From: UBA1783 sp964449115
Lineage (GTDB): Bacteria > Bacillota_I > Bacilli_A > Erysipelotrichales > Erysipelotrichaceae
Direction: 5' to 3'
DNA: 49,747 nt
Assembly: GCA_964449115.1 (NCBI GenBank)
Contig: CAYUXW010000011.1
Location: 1 to 49,747 of the forward strand
Shown piece after piece: positions 8,737-17,354 of the stretch (its first letter is position 1; each line of letters begins with the position of its first letter). The notes beneath the pieces were generated by a model. It had not been told where the DNA came from, searched no databases, and saw only the letters and a list, made by a program, of their open reading frames with translations. A program made the position numbers and the translations under genes.

Positions 8737-9776
8737 TAATTCTTTTTCCTTTCGTATTTACTTCTCAGCTGTCCACAGGCAGCATCAATATCATCGCCCA
8801 TTTTCTGGCGAAGTGTACATCTTACATTTTTACGCATTAATTTATCATAAAATATCATGGCACTTTTATAATCAGTTGAAACATAACCACTTTCATCAAC
8901 ATTATTATAGGGAATCAAATTGACATAGACATCAAATTGTTTAGTCAACTCGGCAAGCTCTTCAACACACTTGTCAGTATCATTAATCCCTTTTAACAGT
9001 ATGTATTCAAAAGACAGTCTTCTGTTATTTTTACTGGTATAATAGTTCAGTGCCTTCATCAGTTCAGCTAGTGGATAGGCTTTATTGACCGGCATAATCT
9101 GATTTCTTATTTCATCATTTGGAGCATGCAGGGAAATTGCCAGATTATATTGCGTTTTTGCATCAGCAATTTTTTTTATTCCCTCAACTAAGCCACAGGT
9201 AGAAATCGTTATGTGTCTGGCACCAATTCCCAGTCCTAAATCATGATTAACAGTATCTAAAAAATTTAAAACATTGTCATAGTTATCAAATGGCTCGCCT
9301 GTCCCCATAACGACAATATGAGAAATTCTCTTTTTAAGTTCATCGATATCTTTTTGAACAGTTAAGACCTGTAGAACCATTTCTCCACTGGTTAAATCTC
9401 TTTGTTTTTTCAACAAGCCACTGGCACAGAAAGTACAGCCCATATTACATCCTACCTGACTGCTGATGCAGATGGTGTTGCCATAATCATATTGCATCAA
9501 GACTGCCTCTATACTGCTGCCATCAGCCAGTTTGAATAAATATTTTCTGGTTGAATCTTTACTTACCTGCAGCTGTAAAGTTTCAAGCACTCCAATCGAA
9601 TAGTTTTCCTTTAAAAACTGTCTCAGGTTTTTGCTTATATCTGTCATCTGTTCAAAGCTAATGACTCTTTTACGATATAACCACGAAAAAATCTGATTCG
9701 CATTATATTTTTTAAAACCATTGACTAAACACATCTCTACCAGCTGGTCATAACTAAAGTCATAAATCGATTTCAT
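8736..9776 (-). CDS. rlmN: dual-specificity 23S rRNA A2503 / tRNA A37 C2-methyltransferase RlmN
   Basis: Radical-SAM enzyme that makes 2-methyladenosine in 23S rRNA and some tRNAs. The [4Fe-4S]-binding CxxxCxxC is Cys110, Cys114 and Cys117 (CNMGCTFC). The C-terminal resolving cysteine that carries the methyl group during catalysis is Cys334 (AACGQL). A GEP motif for SAM binding is present (MGTGEPFDN). Length 346 is typical. It is the first gene of the operon running to the thioredoxin lipoprotein at 4152. Cfr-type resistance enzymes are related, but the gene order with prpC-prkC argues for RlmN. Confidence 0.95.
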   Translation of the reverse strand: MKSIYDFSYDQLVEMCLVNGFKKYNANQIFSWLYRKRVISFEQMTDISKNLRQFLKENYSIGVLETLQLQVSKDSTRKYLFKLADGSSIEAVLMQYDYGNTICISSQVGCNMGCTFCASGLLKKQRDLTSGEMVLQVLTVQKDIDELKKRISHIVVMGTGEPFDNYDNVLNFLDTVNHDLGLGIGARHITISTCGLVEGIKKIADAKTQYNLAISLHAPNDEIRNQIMPVNKAYPLAELMKALNYYTSKNNRRLSFEYILLKGINDTDKCVEELAELTKQFDVYVNLIPYNNVDESGYVSTDYKSAMIFYDKLMRKNVRCTLRQKMGDDIDAACGQLRSKYERKKN

Positions 9777-9793
9777 AAACTATCCTCTTAAAT

Positions 9794-9802
9794 ATTGTAC
9801 CA
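9794..9802 (-). promoter_or_regulatory. extended -10 promoter of the rlmN operon
   Basis: On the minus strand TGGTACAAT gives an extended -10 (TG-n-TACAAT, -10 hexamer at 9794-9799), 18 bases before the rlmN ATG. It lies just downstream of the gap terminator. A -35 is weak (TTTAAA-like at a 16-base spacing). Confidence 0.45.
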
Positions 9803-9829
9803 TACAATGATATTTTTTAAACCAAAAGA

Positions 9830-9853
9830 AAACTCCAGATTAAACTGGAGTTT
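9830..9853 (-). terminator. rho-independent terminator of gap
   Basis: AAACTCCAG (9830-9838) pairs with CTGGAGTTT (9845-9853). On the minus strand it follows the gap stop by 22 bases and is trailed by TTTTCTTTT. Confidence 0.85.
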
Positions 9854-9875
9854 CATTGTTTCTAAATATCGAATA

Positions 9876-10940
9876 TTAGATAGAAGCCAAGTATTTGATT
9901 GTTTTAACCATCTGGCAAGTATAACTCATTTCATTGTCATACCAAGCAGCAACCTGTACATGATAAGTGTCATCATCTACTTTAGCTACCATTGTCTGGT
10001 TAGCATCAAATAATGAACCGTATGTCATACCGATAGTATCTGAAGATACTAATTTTTCTTCAGTGTAGCCATAAGAATCATCAGCTGCAGCCTTGTTAGC
10101 AGCATTTACAGATTCAACAGTAATGTCTTTTCCTTTTACAACAGCATGTAAAATTGTGATAGAACCAGTAACTGTAGGAACACGTTGAGCAGCACCAATT
10201 AATTTTCCAGCTAATTCTGGAATAACATTAGCGATAGCTTTAGCAGCACCTGTAGTATTTGGAACAATATTAGCAGCGCCAGCTCTTGCTCTTTGTAAAT
10301 CACCTTTTCTATGTGGTCCATCTAAAATCATCTGGTCACCAGTGTAAGCATGAACAGTTGTCATGATACCTGATTGAATTGGAGCATAATCGTTTAATGC
10401 TTTAACCATTGGAGCTAAGCAGTTTGTAGTACAGCTTGCTGCTGAAATAATTGTATCTTCAGCTTTTAAGATCTTATGGTTTACATTGTAAACAATTGTT
10501 GGTAAATCATTTCCTGCAGGAGCTGAGATAACAACCTTTTTAGCACCAGCATCAATATGTGCCTGTGATTTTGCTTTTGATGTATAGAATCCTGTACATT
10601 CTAAAACTACATCAACATCTAATTCTTTCCAAGGTAAATCTTTTGCATTTGGCATTGAATAGATAGTAATTTCTTCGCCATCTACAGTGATTGAACCAGG
10701 AACTTTAATTGTTTTTCCATCTTCTTCGTATACAGGCTCTTTAGAAGTTACAGTGTGTTTATTTTCTCCGAAAACTCCACAATAACCACCCTGAGCAGTG
10801 TCATACTTTAATAAATGAGCTAACATAGCTGGACTTGTTAAGTCGTTGATAGCTACGATATCATAACCTTCTGCTCCGAACATTTGTCTGAATGCTAAAC
10901 GACCGATACGTCCGAAACCATTAATAGCAACTTTAACCAT
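9876..10940 (-). CDS. gap: glyceraldehyde-3-phosphate dehydrogenase, type I
   Basis: NAD-linked glycolytic enzyme converting glyceraldehyde 3-phosphate to 1,3-bisphosphoglycerate. The Rossmann start is VAINGFGRIGRLAFR. The catalytic motif SAASCTTNCLAP has the nucleophile Cys170, and the catalytic His lies in TTVHAYTGDQ. At 354 residues it is 15-20 longer than the usual 335-340. The extra length is in the NAD-domain loop region about 55-90 (EDGKTIKVPGSITVDGEE area). It is monocistronic, with a good ribosome binding site (AGGAGG), a consensus promoter and its own terminator. It is not next to pgk/tpi here. Confidence 0.95.
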   Translation of the reverse strand: MVKVAINGFGRIGRLAFRQMFGAEGYDIVAINDLTSPAMLAHLLKYDTAQGGYCGVFGENKHTVTSKEPVYEEDGKTIKVPGSITVDGEEITIYSMPNAKDLPWKELDVDVVLECTGFYTSKAKSQAHIDAGAKKVVISAPAGNDLPTIVYNVNHKILKAEDTIISAASCTTNCLAPMVKALNDYAPIQSGIMTTVHAYTGDQMILDGPHRKGDLQRARAGAANIVPNTTGAAKAIANVIPELAGKLIGAAQRVPTVTGSITILHAVVKGKDITVESVNAANKAAADDSYGYTEEKLVSSDTIGMTYGSLFDANQTMVAKVDDDTYHVQVAAWYDNEMSYTCQMVKTIKYLASI

Positions 10941-10976
10941 TTTTAATCCTCCTATAGTCTATTTTGTTACATATAA

Positions 10977-11005
10977 ATTATATGTTTTTACTATTTAAAA
11001 GTCAA
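10977..11005 (-). promoter_or_regulatory. sigma-A promoter of gap
   Basis: Minus strand -35 TTGACT (11000-11005), 17-base spacer, -10 TATAAT (10977-10982). The remainder of the intergenic stretch (11006-11169) shows no further gene. I see no clear terminator hairpin after ugd there. Confidence 0.7.
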
Positions 11006-11169
11006 TTTTAACATAGTATATTTAATATATTTTTCACAATTGCTATTTCAGATTATTGCTTTCATCTCAATGATTTTTAAGTGCTTTAAAACAGCTGATA
11101 TTTTAAAAACCTGATGACATCTGATTACTTAAAAATACTTGCTTCTTGACTTTTTTAACAAAAATAAAA

Positions 11170-12390
11170 TTAATCTCTACCGAAAATATCCCTTGTATAG
11201 ACCTTTTCTACCACATCTGATAACTGCTTTTCAAATCTATTGGCAATTATGACATCACATATGTTTTTGAACTCAACGATATCATCTATTACTTTACTAT
11301 CATAAAATGTATCATCATCAAGTGTAGGTTCATATATAACCAATCTGACACCCTTTTCTTTTAGTCTATTCATTACTCCCTGAATTGCACTGTATCTGAA
11401 GTTATCGGAATTGCTTTTCATCGTAAGTCGATATATTCCAACAACATATTCCTTCTTTTTTTCCGCCTTATAAAAGCCTGCTTTTTCAAGAACTCTTTGA
11501 GCGATGAAATCTTTTCTTGTTTCATTACTTTCAACTATCGCACTGATCATATTTTCAGGAATGTTCTTATAATCAGCTAATAGCTGCTTAGTATCTTTTG
11601 GCAGGCAATAACCTCCATAACCAAAAGATGGATTATTATAGTAATCACCTATTCTCGGATCTAAAGAAACCCCTTTAATAATCTGCTTGGTATTTAGTCC
11701 CTTTGATTCAGCATAGCTATCCAACTCATTAAAAAAAGCAACTCGTAAAGCCAGATAGGTGTTAGAAAACAGTTTAACTGCTTCTGCTTCTGTTGAGCCC
11801 ATAAATAAAACTTCAACATCATCTTTAATGGCAGCTTTTTTTAATAGCTGGGCAAAAGCACAGGCTACATCTTTATTTTCTTTATTGGAACCGACTATTA
11901 TTCTGCTTGGATACAGATTATCATATAGGGCCTTTGATTCTCTTAAAAATTCTGGGCTGAATATGATATTCTTTTTCCCATATCTTTCAGTTATCTTTTT
12001 GGTATAACCGATTGGAATTGTTGATTTTATAACAATCGGTACTTCTGGATTAACCTGCATAACCTGTTCAACGGCACTTTCAACAGCCGAAGTATCAAAA
12101 TACTCTATTACCTCATCATAGTTGGTAGAAGTGGCGACAATAACAAAATCAGCAAGCTTAAATGCTTCCTTACCATCCAGGACCGCTGTTAAGTCTAATA
12201 CTTTTTCTTTAAAATATTTCTCTATATATTCATCCCTGATAGGAGAAATTCTTAAGTTGATATTGTCTACTTTTTCCTTGCTGATATCAACAGCGATGAC
12301 TTTGTTAGCTGTCGAAAGTAATGTAGCTAGACTCAACCCAACATATCCTGTTCCCACAATGACTATAGTATTTTTATTATCCTGAATCAT
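11170..12390 (-). CDS. ugd: UDP-glucose 6-dehydrogenase
   Basis: Oxidises UDP-glucose to UDP-glucuronate with two NAD+. The N-terminal Rossmann motif is VIVGTGYVGLSLA. The substrate-binding segment is FSPEFLRESKALYDNLYPSRIIVG. The catalytic cysteine is Cys262 in GYGGYCLPKDTK. The 406-residue length suits the short bacterial UGDH type related to capsule dehydrogenases such as HasB. It lies 22 bp downstream of the UDP-glucuronate decarboxylase gene, so the pair makes UDP-xylose from UDP-glucose. A ManNAc/GlcNAc UDP-sugar dehydrogenase is less likely given that partner. Confidence 0.92.
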   Translation of the reverse strand: MIQDNKNTIVIVGTGYVGLSLATLLSTANKVIAVDISKEKVDNINLRISPIRDEYIEKYFKEKVLDLTAVLDGKEAFKLADFVIVATSTNYDEVIEYFDTSAVESAVEQVMQVNPEVPIVIKSTIPIGYTKKITERYGKKNIIFSPEFLRESKALYDNLYPSRIIVGSNKENKDVACAFAQLLKKAAIKDDVEVLFMGSTEAEAVKLFSNTYLALRVAFFNELDSYAESKGLNTKQIIKGVSLDPRIGDYYNNPSFGYGGYCLPKDTKQLLADYKNIPENMISAIVESNETRKDFIAQRVLEKAGFYKAEKKKEYVVGIYRLTMKSNSDNFRYSAIQGVMNRLKEKGVRLVIYEPTLDDDTFYDSKVIDDIVEFKNICDVIIANRFEKQLSDVVEKVYTRDIFGRD

Positions 12391-12412
12391 CTTTTTATCC
12401 TCACCTTTTTAT

Positions 12413-13342
12413 TTAAATTTTTGTTTTAAAGTATTCAATGGTTTTATCCAGTCCCTCACTTAAAGACACTTCAGGTTGCCAATTCAATTTTTTCTTTGCC
12501 AGTTGTATTGCTGGTCTTCTTTTTACAGGATCATCAGCAGGCAAATCTCTATATACAATTTTAGATTCAGAACCTGTTTTTTCTATAATCATCTCTGCAA
12601 GTTCATTTATTGTCATTTCAACAGGATTTCCTAAATTGACAGGCCCATTAAAATCATCCTGTTCCATCATTTTTATCAGTCCATCAACCAGATCATCAAC
12701 ATAACAAAAACTTCTGGTTTGAGATCCATCACCATAAACAGTAATATCAACATTTTTTAGTGCCTGAATTATAAAGTTAGAAACAACTCTGCCATCATTT
12801 TCCAGCATATTAGGTCCATAGGTATTGAAAATACGAACTACTCGAATATCGACACCATATTGTCTCTGATAATCAAAAAACAACGTTTCAGCAATTCGTT
12901 TTCCTTCATCATAACAGGCTCTTGGCCCGATGGTATTGACATTTCCTCTATAATCTTCTGTTTGCGGATGAATTAATGGGTCTCCATATATTTCACTTGT
13001 GCTGGCCTGTAAAACTCTTGCCCCGACATTTTTCGCCAGTTCTAAAACATTTAAGGCTCCTAAAAAGCTGGTTTTAGCAGTCTTTATCGGATCGTACTGA
13101 TAATGAACCGGACTGGCTGGACAGGCAAGATTGTATATTTCATCAACATCTAAATCAATCGGATTTATGATATCAGCATTGATGAATTCAAAATTTTCAT
13201 TATCAAGAAAACTTTTGATGTTGTCATAAGTTCCCGTAAATAAATTATCAAGGCATATTACCTTCTTGCCCTGCTGTAAAAGTCTTTTGCACAAATGTGA
13301 TCCAATGAATCCTGCACCACCTGTAACTAATATTTTTTTCAT
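12413..13342 (-). CDS. uxs: UDP-glucuronate decarboxylase (UDP-xylose synthase)
   Basis: Extended short-chain dehydrogenase of 309 residues that converts UDP-glucuronate to UDP-xylose through a 4-keto intermediate. Markers are the Rossmann start TGGAGFIGSHLC, the UXS-typical NLACPASPVHYQYDPIKT (about residues 71-88), QASTSEIYGDP with the catalytic Thr/Ser, and the YxxxK pair Tyr144/Lys148 (CYDEGKR). The NLACPASPVHYQ signature separates it from UDP-glucose epimerases. It is translated just before ugd in the same operon. No glycosyltransferase using UDP-xylose is encoded within the window, so the acceptor polymer is unknown. Confidence 0.9.
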   Translation of the reverse strand: MKKILVTGGAGFIGSHLCKRLLQQGKKVICLDNLFTGTYDNIKSFLDNENFEFINADIINPIDLDVDEIYNLACPASPVHYQYDPIKTAKTSFLGALNVLELAKNVGARVLQASTSEIYGDPLIHPQTEDYRGNVNTIGPRACYDEGKRIAETLFFDYQRQYGVDIRVVRIFNTYGPNMLENDGRVVSNFIIQALKNVDITVYGDGSQTRSFCYVDDLVDGLIKMMEQDDFNGPVNLGNPVEMTINELAEMIIEKTGSESKIVYRDLPADDPVKRRPAIQLAKKKLNWQPEVSLSEGLDKTIEYFKTKI

Positions 13343-13381
13343 AATCTTTACTTCTTCCTCAATTACTTTTAATGAAATGCT

Positions 13382-13597
13382 TTATGTTTTATTTTTGTCA
13401 CCTATTTTTCTAATTATTATTGCTATCAATAGGGCAACAGGAAAAATTGTTAGAGAAACTACAATGCTTCTATTTATCTCAGGGTTAATAGCAAAAACTA
13501 TATTCGCAATAACCGCAACTATTATTGTCACAACCAGCAGGTAAGTTGCTCCTACATAATCGTATTCTTCTATTGGCTTAAATAATGGTTTTTTCAT
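13382..13597 (-). CDS. small two-helix membrane protein
   Basis: A 71-residue protein with two predicted membrane helices (about 17-36 and 44-63), separated by a short loop INPEINRS, and a charged tail RKIGDKNKT. No family is recognised. It is the first gene after a consensus promoter and lies 39 bp upstream of uxs, so it is probably expressed with the UDP-xylose genes. A role as a membrane partner of the polysaccharide pathway is only a guess. A GAGAGGAAAAAT ribosome binding site supports the start. Confidence 0.6.
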   Translation of the reverse strand: MKKPLFKPIEEYDYVGATYLLVVTIIVAVIANIVFAINPEINRSIVVSLTIFPVALLIAIIIRKIGDKNKT

Positions 13598-13626
13598 ATT
13601 TTTCCTCTCTTTTTGTTTACATTTTC

Positions 13627-13655
13627 ATTATACAACTAACCGATTTCATTGTCTA
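13627..13655 (-). promoter_or_regulatory. sigma-A promoter of the uxs-ugd operon
   Basis: Minus strand -35 TAGACA (13650-13655), 17-base spacer, -10 TATAAT (13627-13632), 30 bases before the small membrane-protein gene. Confidence 0.65.
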
Positions 13656-13668
13656 AATGTTATACAAA

Positions 13669-13690
13669 AAACAGACCACAGGGTCTGTTT
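13669..13690 (-). terminator. terminator after the rubrerythrin gene
   Basis: AAACAGACC (13669-13677) pairs with GGTCTGTTT (13682-13690). On the minus strand a TTTTTTG run follows. It ends the yvcK-to-rubrerythrin operon and insulates the uxs promoter. Confidence 0.85.
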
Positions 13691-13715
13691 AGTGAATGAT
13701 TCTTAAAATTATATT

Positions 13716-14249
13716 TTAGTAGTTTTCTACATGAAGCATAAAATATGCTTGGGAATGATCACATACTGGACATACTTCTGGAGCAACTTTTCCAAAATAT
13801 AAATGCCCACAGTTTCTACAAATCCAGGTATTTTCATCAACCTTCTGGAACACTTCGCCCTTTTTAATATTTTCAGCTAATTTACGATATCTTTCTTCAT
13901 GATGCTTTTCAATCTCTGCTACACCTTCCATCTGTTCAGCAATTCTGATAAAGCCTTCTTCTCTAGCTGTAGCAGCCATTTCCTTATACATGGTAGTCCA
14001 CTCGTAATTTTCACCTTCAGCAGCATCTAAAAGGTTTTCTAATGTTGAACCAATACCTTCTAAGTGTTTATACCATAATTCAGCATGCTCTTTTTCATTT
14101 CCAGCAGTTTCTAAAAAGATAGCAGCAATCTGTTCATAGCCTTCCTTTTTTGCCTTTGAAGCATAATAAGTATATTTATTTCTTGCTTGTGATTCACCTG
14201 AAAATGCTTCCCATAAGTTTTTTTCTGTTTTTGATCCTTTTAATTTCAT
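13716..14249 (-). CDS. rbr: rubrerythrin
   Basis: Non-haem di-iron peroxidase that reduces H2O2 in anaerobes. The N-terminal ferritin-like four-helix bundle carries the iron ligands in GESQARNKY, ETAGNEKEHAELW, AREEGF and EKHHEERY. The C-terminal rubredoxin-like domain has four cysteines, Cys144/Cys147 (CRNCGH) and Cys160/Cys163 (CPVCDH). The length of 177 residues is typical. It is the last gene of its operon, 13 bp after the GNAT gene. Its presence supports an anaerobic lifestyle. Confidence 0.93.
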   Translation of the reverse strand: MKLKGSKTEKNLWEAFSGESQARNKYTYYASKAKKEGYEQIAAIFLETAGNEKEHAELWYKHLEGIGSTLENLLDAAEGENYEWTTMYKEMAATAREEGFIRIAEQMEGVAEIEKHHEERYRKLAENIKKGEVFQKVDENTWICRNCGHLYFGKVAPEVCPVCDHSQAYFMLHVENY

Positions 14250-14262
14250 AATAACCTCCCTA

Positions 14263-15174
14263 TTAATAGTTCAAATCGTTAATATATAATGCCTTATTAA
14301 GCAAATTAAACCCTTCACTGGTGGTTGTAATATTACTTTCATAAAGCTTATTGAATAATTCAAAATCGTTAATTCTAGCCACATATCTATTGACTGACTT
14401 ATAGCTGACAGAAGGATAGGCTTTGGTTAAATCCTCATGTTCTGAAACATAAACCTGAATACTCTTTTTCCTTCTTAATACGTAACATAACAGCCTGGTT
14501 AAAGCCAAACCATCTAAATAAATAATCTCCTCAACTACAATTTTACTGCTTTCAATATAATAAATCATATATCCTTTACATACAGACTGTTCATCATAAA
14601 AGGCTACAAGATTGTATCTTTTGATTTGCAGTAAATCAATTAAATTCATATAGTAGTTATAATCCCTTAATAAATAACCATTAAAGTTTATAATAAAGGC
14701 CTCATAAACATCAACCAGGTCTTTAATTTTAAAACTTCTGCTGACACCAGAATAAGAACTGTTTTTTAAATGCGAACGAGATATTGTATATAGTCTTTGA
14801 TTATATATCGGTTCAAAACCATACCTTTCATATTCAGCTGGAGTTTTTGTTGGCACAATTGTAACCAGAGTTTTATATTTCTGATGTTCAAAGACTTCAT
14901 CCTTTAAAGCATCATAATATTTGATTCCCTTGCTTCTATCATAAAAATGACCAAAAACAACCGATGCTGACAGTCTTTTATCATGCAATATCATTGGATG
15001 ATAGTTGGTCTGCATTGAAGCCACCACCGAACCATTGACATCATTGACTAAAACATTTTCTGGGATAAAGGCATTAATAAAATATTCATCCTGACTTTCA
15101 AAATTAGGGACTCCACTTTTGGTATATAAGTCGAAAATCGCTCTTTTATCTTCTTCTTTTCCTCTTCTAATCAT
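14263..15174 (-). CDS. GNAT-family N-acetyltransferase (Eis-like)
   Basis: A 303-residue protein starting with a GNAT domain: MIRRGKEEDKRAIFDLY, then VVASMQTNYHPM strands, then KTLVTIVPTKTPAEYERYGFEPIYNQRLYTI with the PAxYERyGF turn typical of acetyl-CoA transferases. The second half (YLLRDYNYYMNLIDLL and following) resembles the extra domain of Eis-type enzymes, which are longer than single-domain GNATs. The substrate cannot be told from sequence. It lies in the operon between a small membrane protein and rubrerythrin. Confidence 0.7.
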   Translation of the reverse strand: MIRRGKEEDKRAIFDLYTKSGVPNFESQDEYFINAFIPENVLVNDVNGSVVASMQTNYHPMILHDKRLSASVVFGHFYDRSKGIKYYDALKDEVFEHQKYKTLVTIVPTKTPAEYERYGFEPIYNQRLYTISRSHLKNSSYSGVSRSFKIKDLVDVYEAFIINFNGYLLRDYNYYMNLIDLLQIKRYNLVAFYDEQSVCKGYMIYYIESSKIVVEEIIYLDGLALTRLLCYVLRRKKSIQVYVSEHEDLTKAYPSVSYKSVNRYVARINDFELFNKLYESNITTTSEGFNLLNKALYINDLNY

Positions 15175-15188
15175 AACTATCCTACAAA

Positions 15189-15437
15189 TTATTCTTTAAT
15201 TTCTTTTTCTGTATACTCAGCATTGATAACATCACTGCTTACTTTATTATAATGTCTCTGTGGATCTTTTTGTATTTCTTCTTTAACTTTTTTTGATTCA
15301 ATTGCTACTCTTATAAAGAGTAAAACCGCTCCGATTAAAACAATCAAGACAAACCATTTGATAATTGGCCACAATAAAACTGTAACAGCTATAACAGCCA
15401 AGGTATAAATAATTGAAAATAATGTATCTTTACTCAT
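15189..15437 (-). CDS. small membrane protein next to whiA
   Basis: An 82-residue protein with two closely spaced hydrophobic helices (about 6-24 and 27-46). A charged cytosolic tail follows (ESKKVKEEIQKDPQRHYNKVSSDVINAEYTEKEIKE). Its start overlaps the end of whiA by 8 bases, so translation is probably coupled. No known family is recognised. Confidence 0.65.
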   Translation of the reverse strand: MSKDTLFSIIYTLAVIAVTVLLWPIIKWFVLIVLIGAVLLFIRVAIESKKVKEEIQKDPQRHYNKVSSDVINAEYTEKEIKE

Positions 15438-16395
15438 TTATTTCCTCCAATTCTTTTTCTCGTTCTACGTATTTTTCTTTTAAAGCCAAAATTTTATTAA
15501 AGCGATGTCTTATTCCTGATTTGCTCAGGGAAACACCTGTTCTATTTTTATACTCCTGAGCCAATTCATTTAAAGAAGCATCCTGCAGTTCCATTCTTAG
15601 CATAGCTACTTCCAGATCTTCTTCTTTTAATAAATGCTCAAGTTTTTTATCCAGTAAATATTGTATTGCCTCAATTTGTTTTTTAGCTACCGCTAAAGTT
15701 CTTTGAGCATTGGCAATCTCAACATTTTCCAGTCTTTGTATGCTGTTGTACATATCACGGTTTATTCTTATCTCTTCAAACTCCATCATAGCATCATTAG
15801 CGCCAACAAGTATCAGAAAATCAGCAATATCTTGTCCAACTTTAATATAAACGATTTTTTTGTTTCTTCTTTCCATTTTTTTGGCAGCTATTCTGAATTT
15901 GGCTAATAACTTAATCAGAAAATCTGCATGCTCTTCACTGTTTGCTGTAATTTCCAGATGATAGTTGACACTGGAAGGCCTGTTAATAGAACCGGTAGCC
16001 AAAAAAGTCCCAGCAACATATGCTCTTATCATTTCATCTGTAACCAAAAACATCATGCGAGGATGATCCTGTAAACCTCTATCTGTCCATAGGTCCAAAT
16101 CATACAATATCTCTTTTACTTTTTCATTTACTGTAATACGATAGATATTTCTTTTATGCAATCTTTGTTGTTTGATAACTGAAAGTTGGCTTGTAACATC
16201 ATAAAGATCTCTTAAATCTACAGCTGCCCTTTTAGCAATATTGCTGTTGGAAGTTTTTAAAGTTAATGATATACCTTTGTTAGAAATCCCTATACTGGCT
16301 AAAGATTGAAGCAAACCAGAAAGAAGACCTCTTTTATGGTCCTCATCTAATTGTAGTCTGGTTATTTCATCCTTTACTTTTGCTGCAAATGACAT
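15430..16395 (-). CDS. whiA: sporulation/division regulator WhiA
   Basis: DNA-binding protein conserved in Gram-positive bacteria; in non-sporulating members it affects cell division and chromosome segregation. The N-terminal part (about 1-200) is the LAGLIDADG-derived fold (AYVAGTFLATGSINRPSSVNYHLEI). The C-terminal part is the WhiA-type helix-turn-helix (SLNELAQEYKNRTGVSLSKSGIRHRFNKI). 321 residues is normal. It follows yvcK directly (stop and start adjacent), the standard pairing. Confidence 0.95.
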   Translation of the reverse strand: MSFAAKVKDEITRLQLDEDHKRGLLSGLLQSLASIGISNKGISLTLKTSNSNIAKRAAVDLRDLYDVTSQLSVIKQQRLHKRNIYRITVNEKVKEILYDLDLWTDRGLQDHPRMMFLVTDEMIRAYVAGTFLATGSINRPSSVNYHLEITANSEEHADFLIKLLAKFRIAAKKMERRNKKIVYIKVGQDIADFLILVGANDAMMEFEEIRINRDMYNSIQRLENVEIANAQRTLAVAKKQIEAIQYLLDKKLEHLLKEEDLEVAMLRMELQDASLNELAQEYKNRTGVSLSKSGIRHRFNKILALKEKYVEREKELEEINE

Positions 16396-17337
16396 TTACA
16401 TATCCCTCATAATTTCTAAAAAACTATCCCTCACTTTTATTGGATCATGTCTTACCAGGTTTTTTTCAAAATTTAACAGACTGTGATAATAAACTTTATA
16501 CTTATGCTGCTGATTGGCCAATTTAACAATTTCCGCTTCTTCTAAAGAATAGCTTTTGATAACCTCTTCTGGGAAAACATCTGAACTTAAAACTACAGCA
16601 TCCACAATTTCAGCTCCGATATGGTTATGGATAGCTTGAACATGCTGTTCTACTGTATAGTTATCAGTCTCTCCCTTTTCAGTCATAATATTACAATAAT
16701 ATATTACTTTTCCCTTACATTTACATAGCGCTTTTCTAATATCATCAATAATCAGATTTGGAAGTATTGAGGTAAAAAGTGAGCCAATACCTACAATAAT
16801 ATAATCTGCTTCTTCAATAGCCTTTAATAGCTGTGGATAAGTATTAACCTGCTCATCATAAAAGACTCTTTTTACCTGTCTATTGCTTTCTCTAATTTGA
16901 GTTTCACCGGAAACAGTACTTCCATCCATCATATGGGCTTTTAAGGTTACTGATTGAATGGTGCTGGGATATACTCTCCCTTTAACTTTTAAAATTTTGC
17001 ACAATTCAACCACCGCACGATAAAAATCATTCCCATCAATAGCTAAAGCTGAAATTATTATATTCCCTAAATTATGTCCTGCTAATTGCCCAGCATGAGA
17101 ATCAAAACGATAGTTCATCATCTTGGTCATCAAATCTTCACTATCAGCCAAGGCAACCATGACGTTTCTGACATCGCCCATAGCAGGTAAATTAAAAAAG
17201 TTTCTAAGTTGCCCTGTTGAACCACCATCATCAGCTGTCGCAACAACTGTCGATAGCTCAATTTCATTTATTTGTTTTAAACCCTTCAAAAGAGCTGATT
17301 GACCAGTTCCTCCTCCGATACATAGTACTTTTTTCAT
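16396..17337 (-). CDS. yvcK: gluconeogenesis factor / UDP-sugar-binding protein YvcK (GlmR)
   Basis: Protein of the CofD-like fold that binds UDP-GlcNAc and steers carbon into cell-wall precursor synthesis. The start VLCIGGGTGQSALLKGLK is the nucleotide-sugar-binding loop. VVATADDGGSTGQLR and AGHNLGNIIISAL are further family motifs. Length 313 is normal. In many Firmicutes rapZ (yvcJ) precedes it, but here the upstream gene is an LCP transferase with its own terminator, so rapZ is absent at this locus. Confidence 0.93.
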   Translation of the reverse strand: MKKVLCIGGGTGQSALLKGLKQINEIELSTVVATADDGGSTGQLRNFFNLPAMGDVRNVMVALADSEDLMTKMMNYRFDSHAGQLAGHNLGNIIISALAIDGNDFYRAVVELCKILKVKGRVYPSTIQSVTLKAHMMDGSTVSGETQIRESNRQVKRVFYDEQVNTYPQLLKAIEEADYIIVGIGSLFTSILPNLIIDDIRKALCKCKGKVIYYCNIMTEKGETDNYTVEQHVQAIHNHIGAEIVDAVVLSSDVFPEEVIKSYSLEEAEIVKLANQQHKYKVYYHSLLNFEKNLVRHDPIKVRDSFLEIMRDM

Positions 17338-17354
17338 TCTAATTCACCTCTTAA

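Noticed and set aside
15189..15437. WhiA-associated small membrane protein as a phage holin
   Set aside because: Two helices and a charged tail resemble holins superficially, but the gene is embedded in a housekeeping operon with no endolysin.
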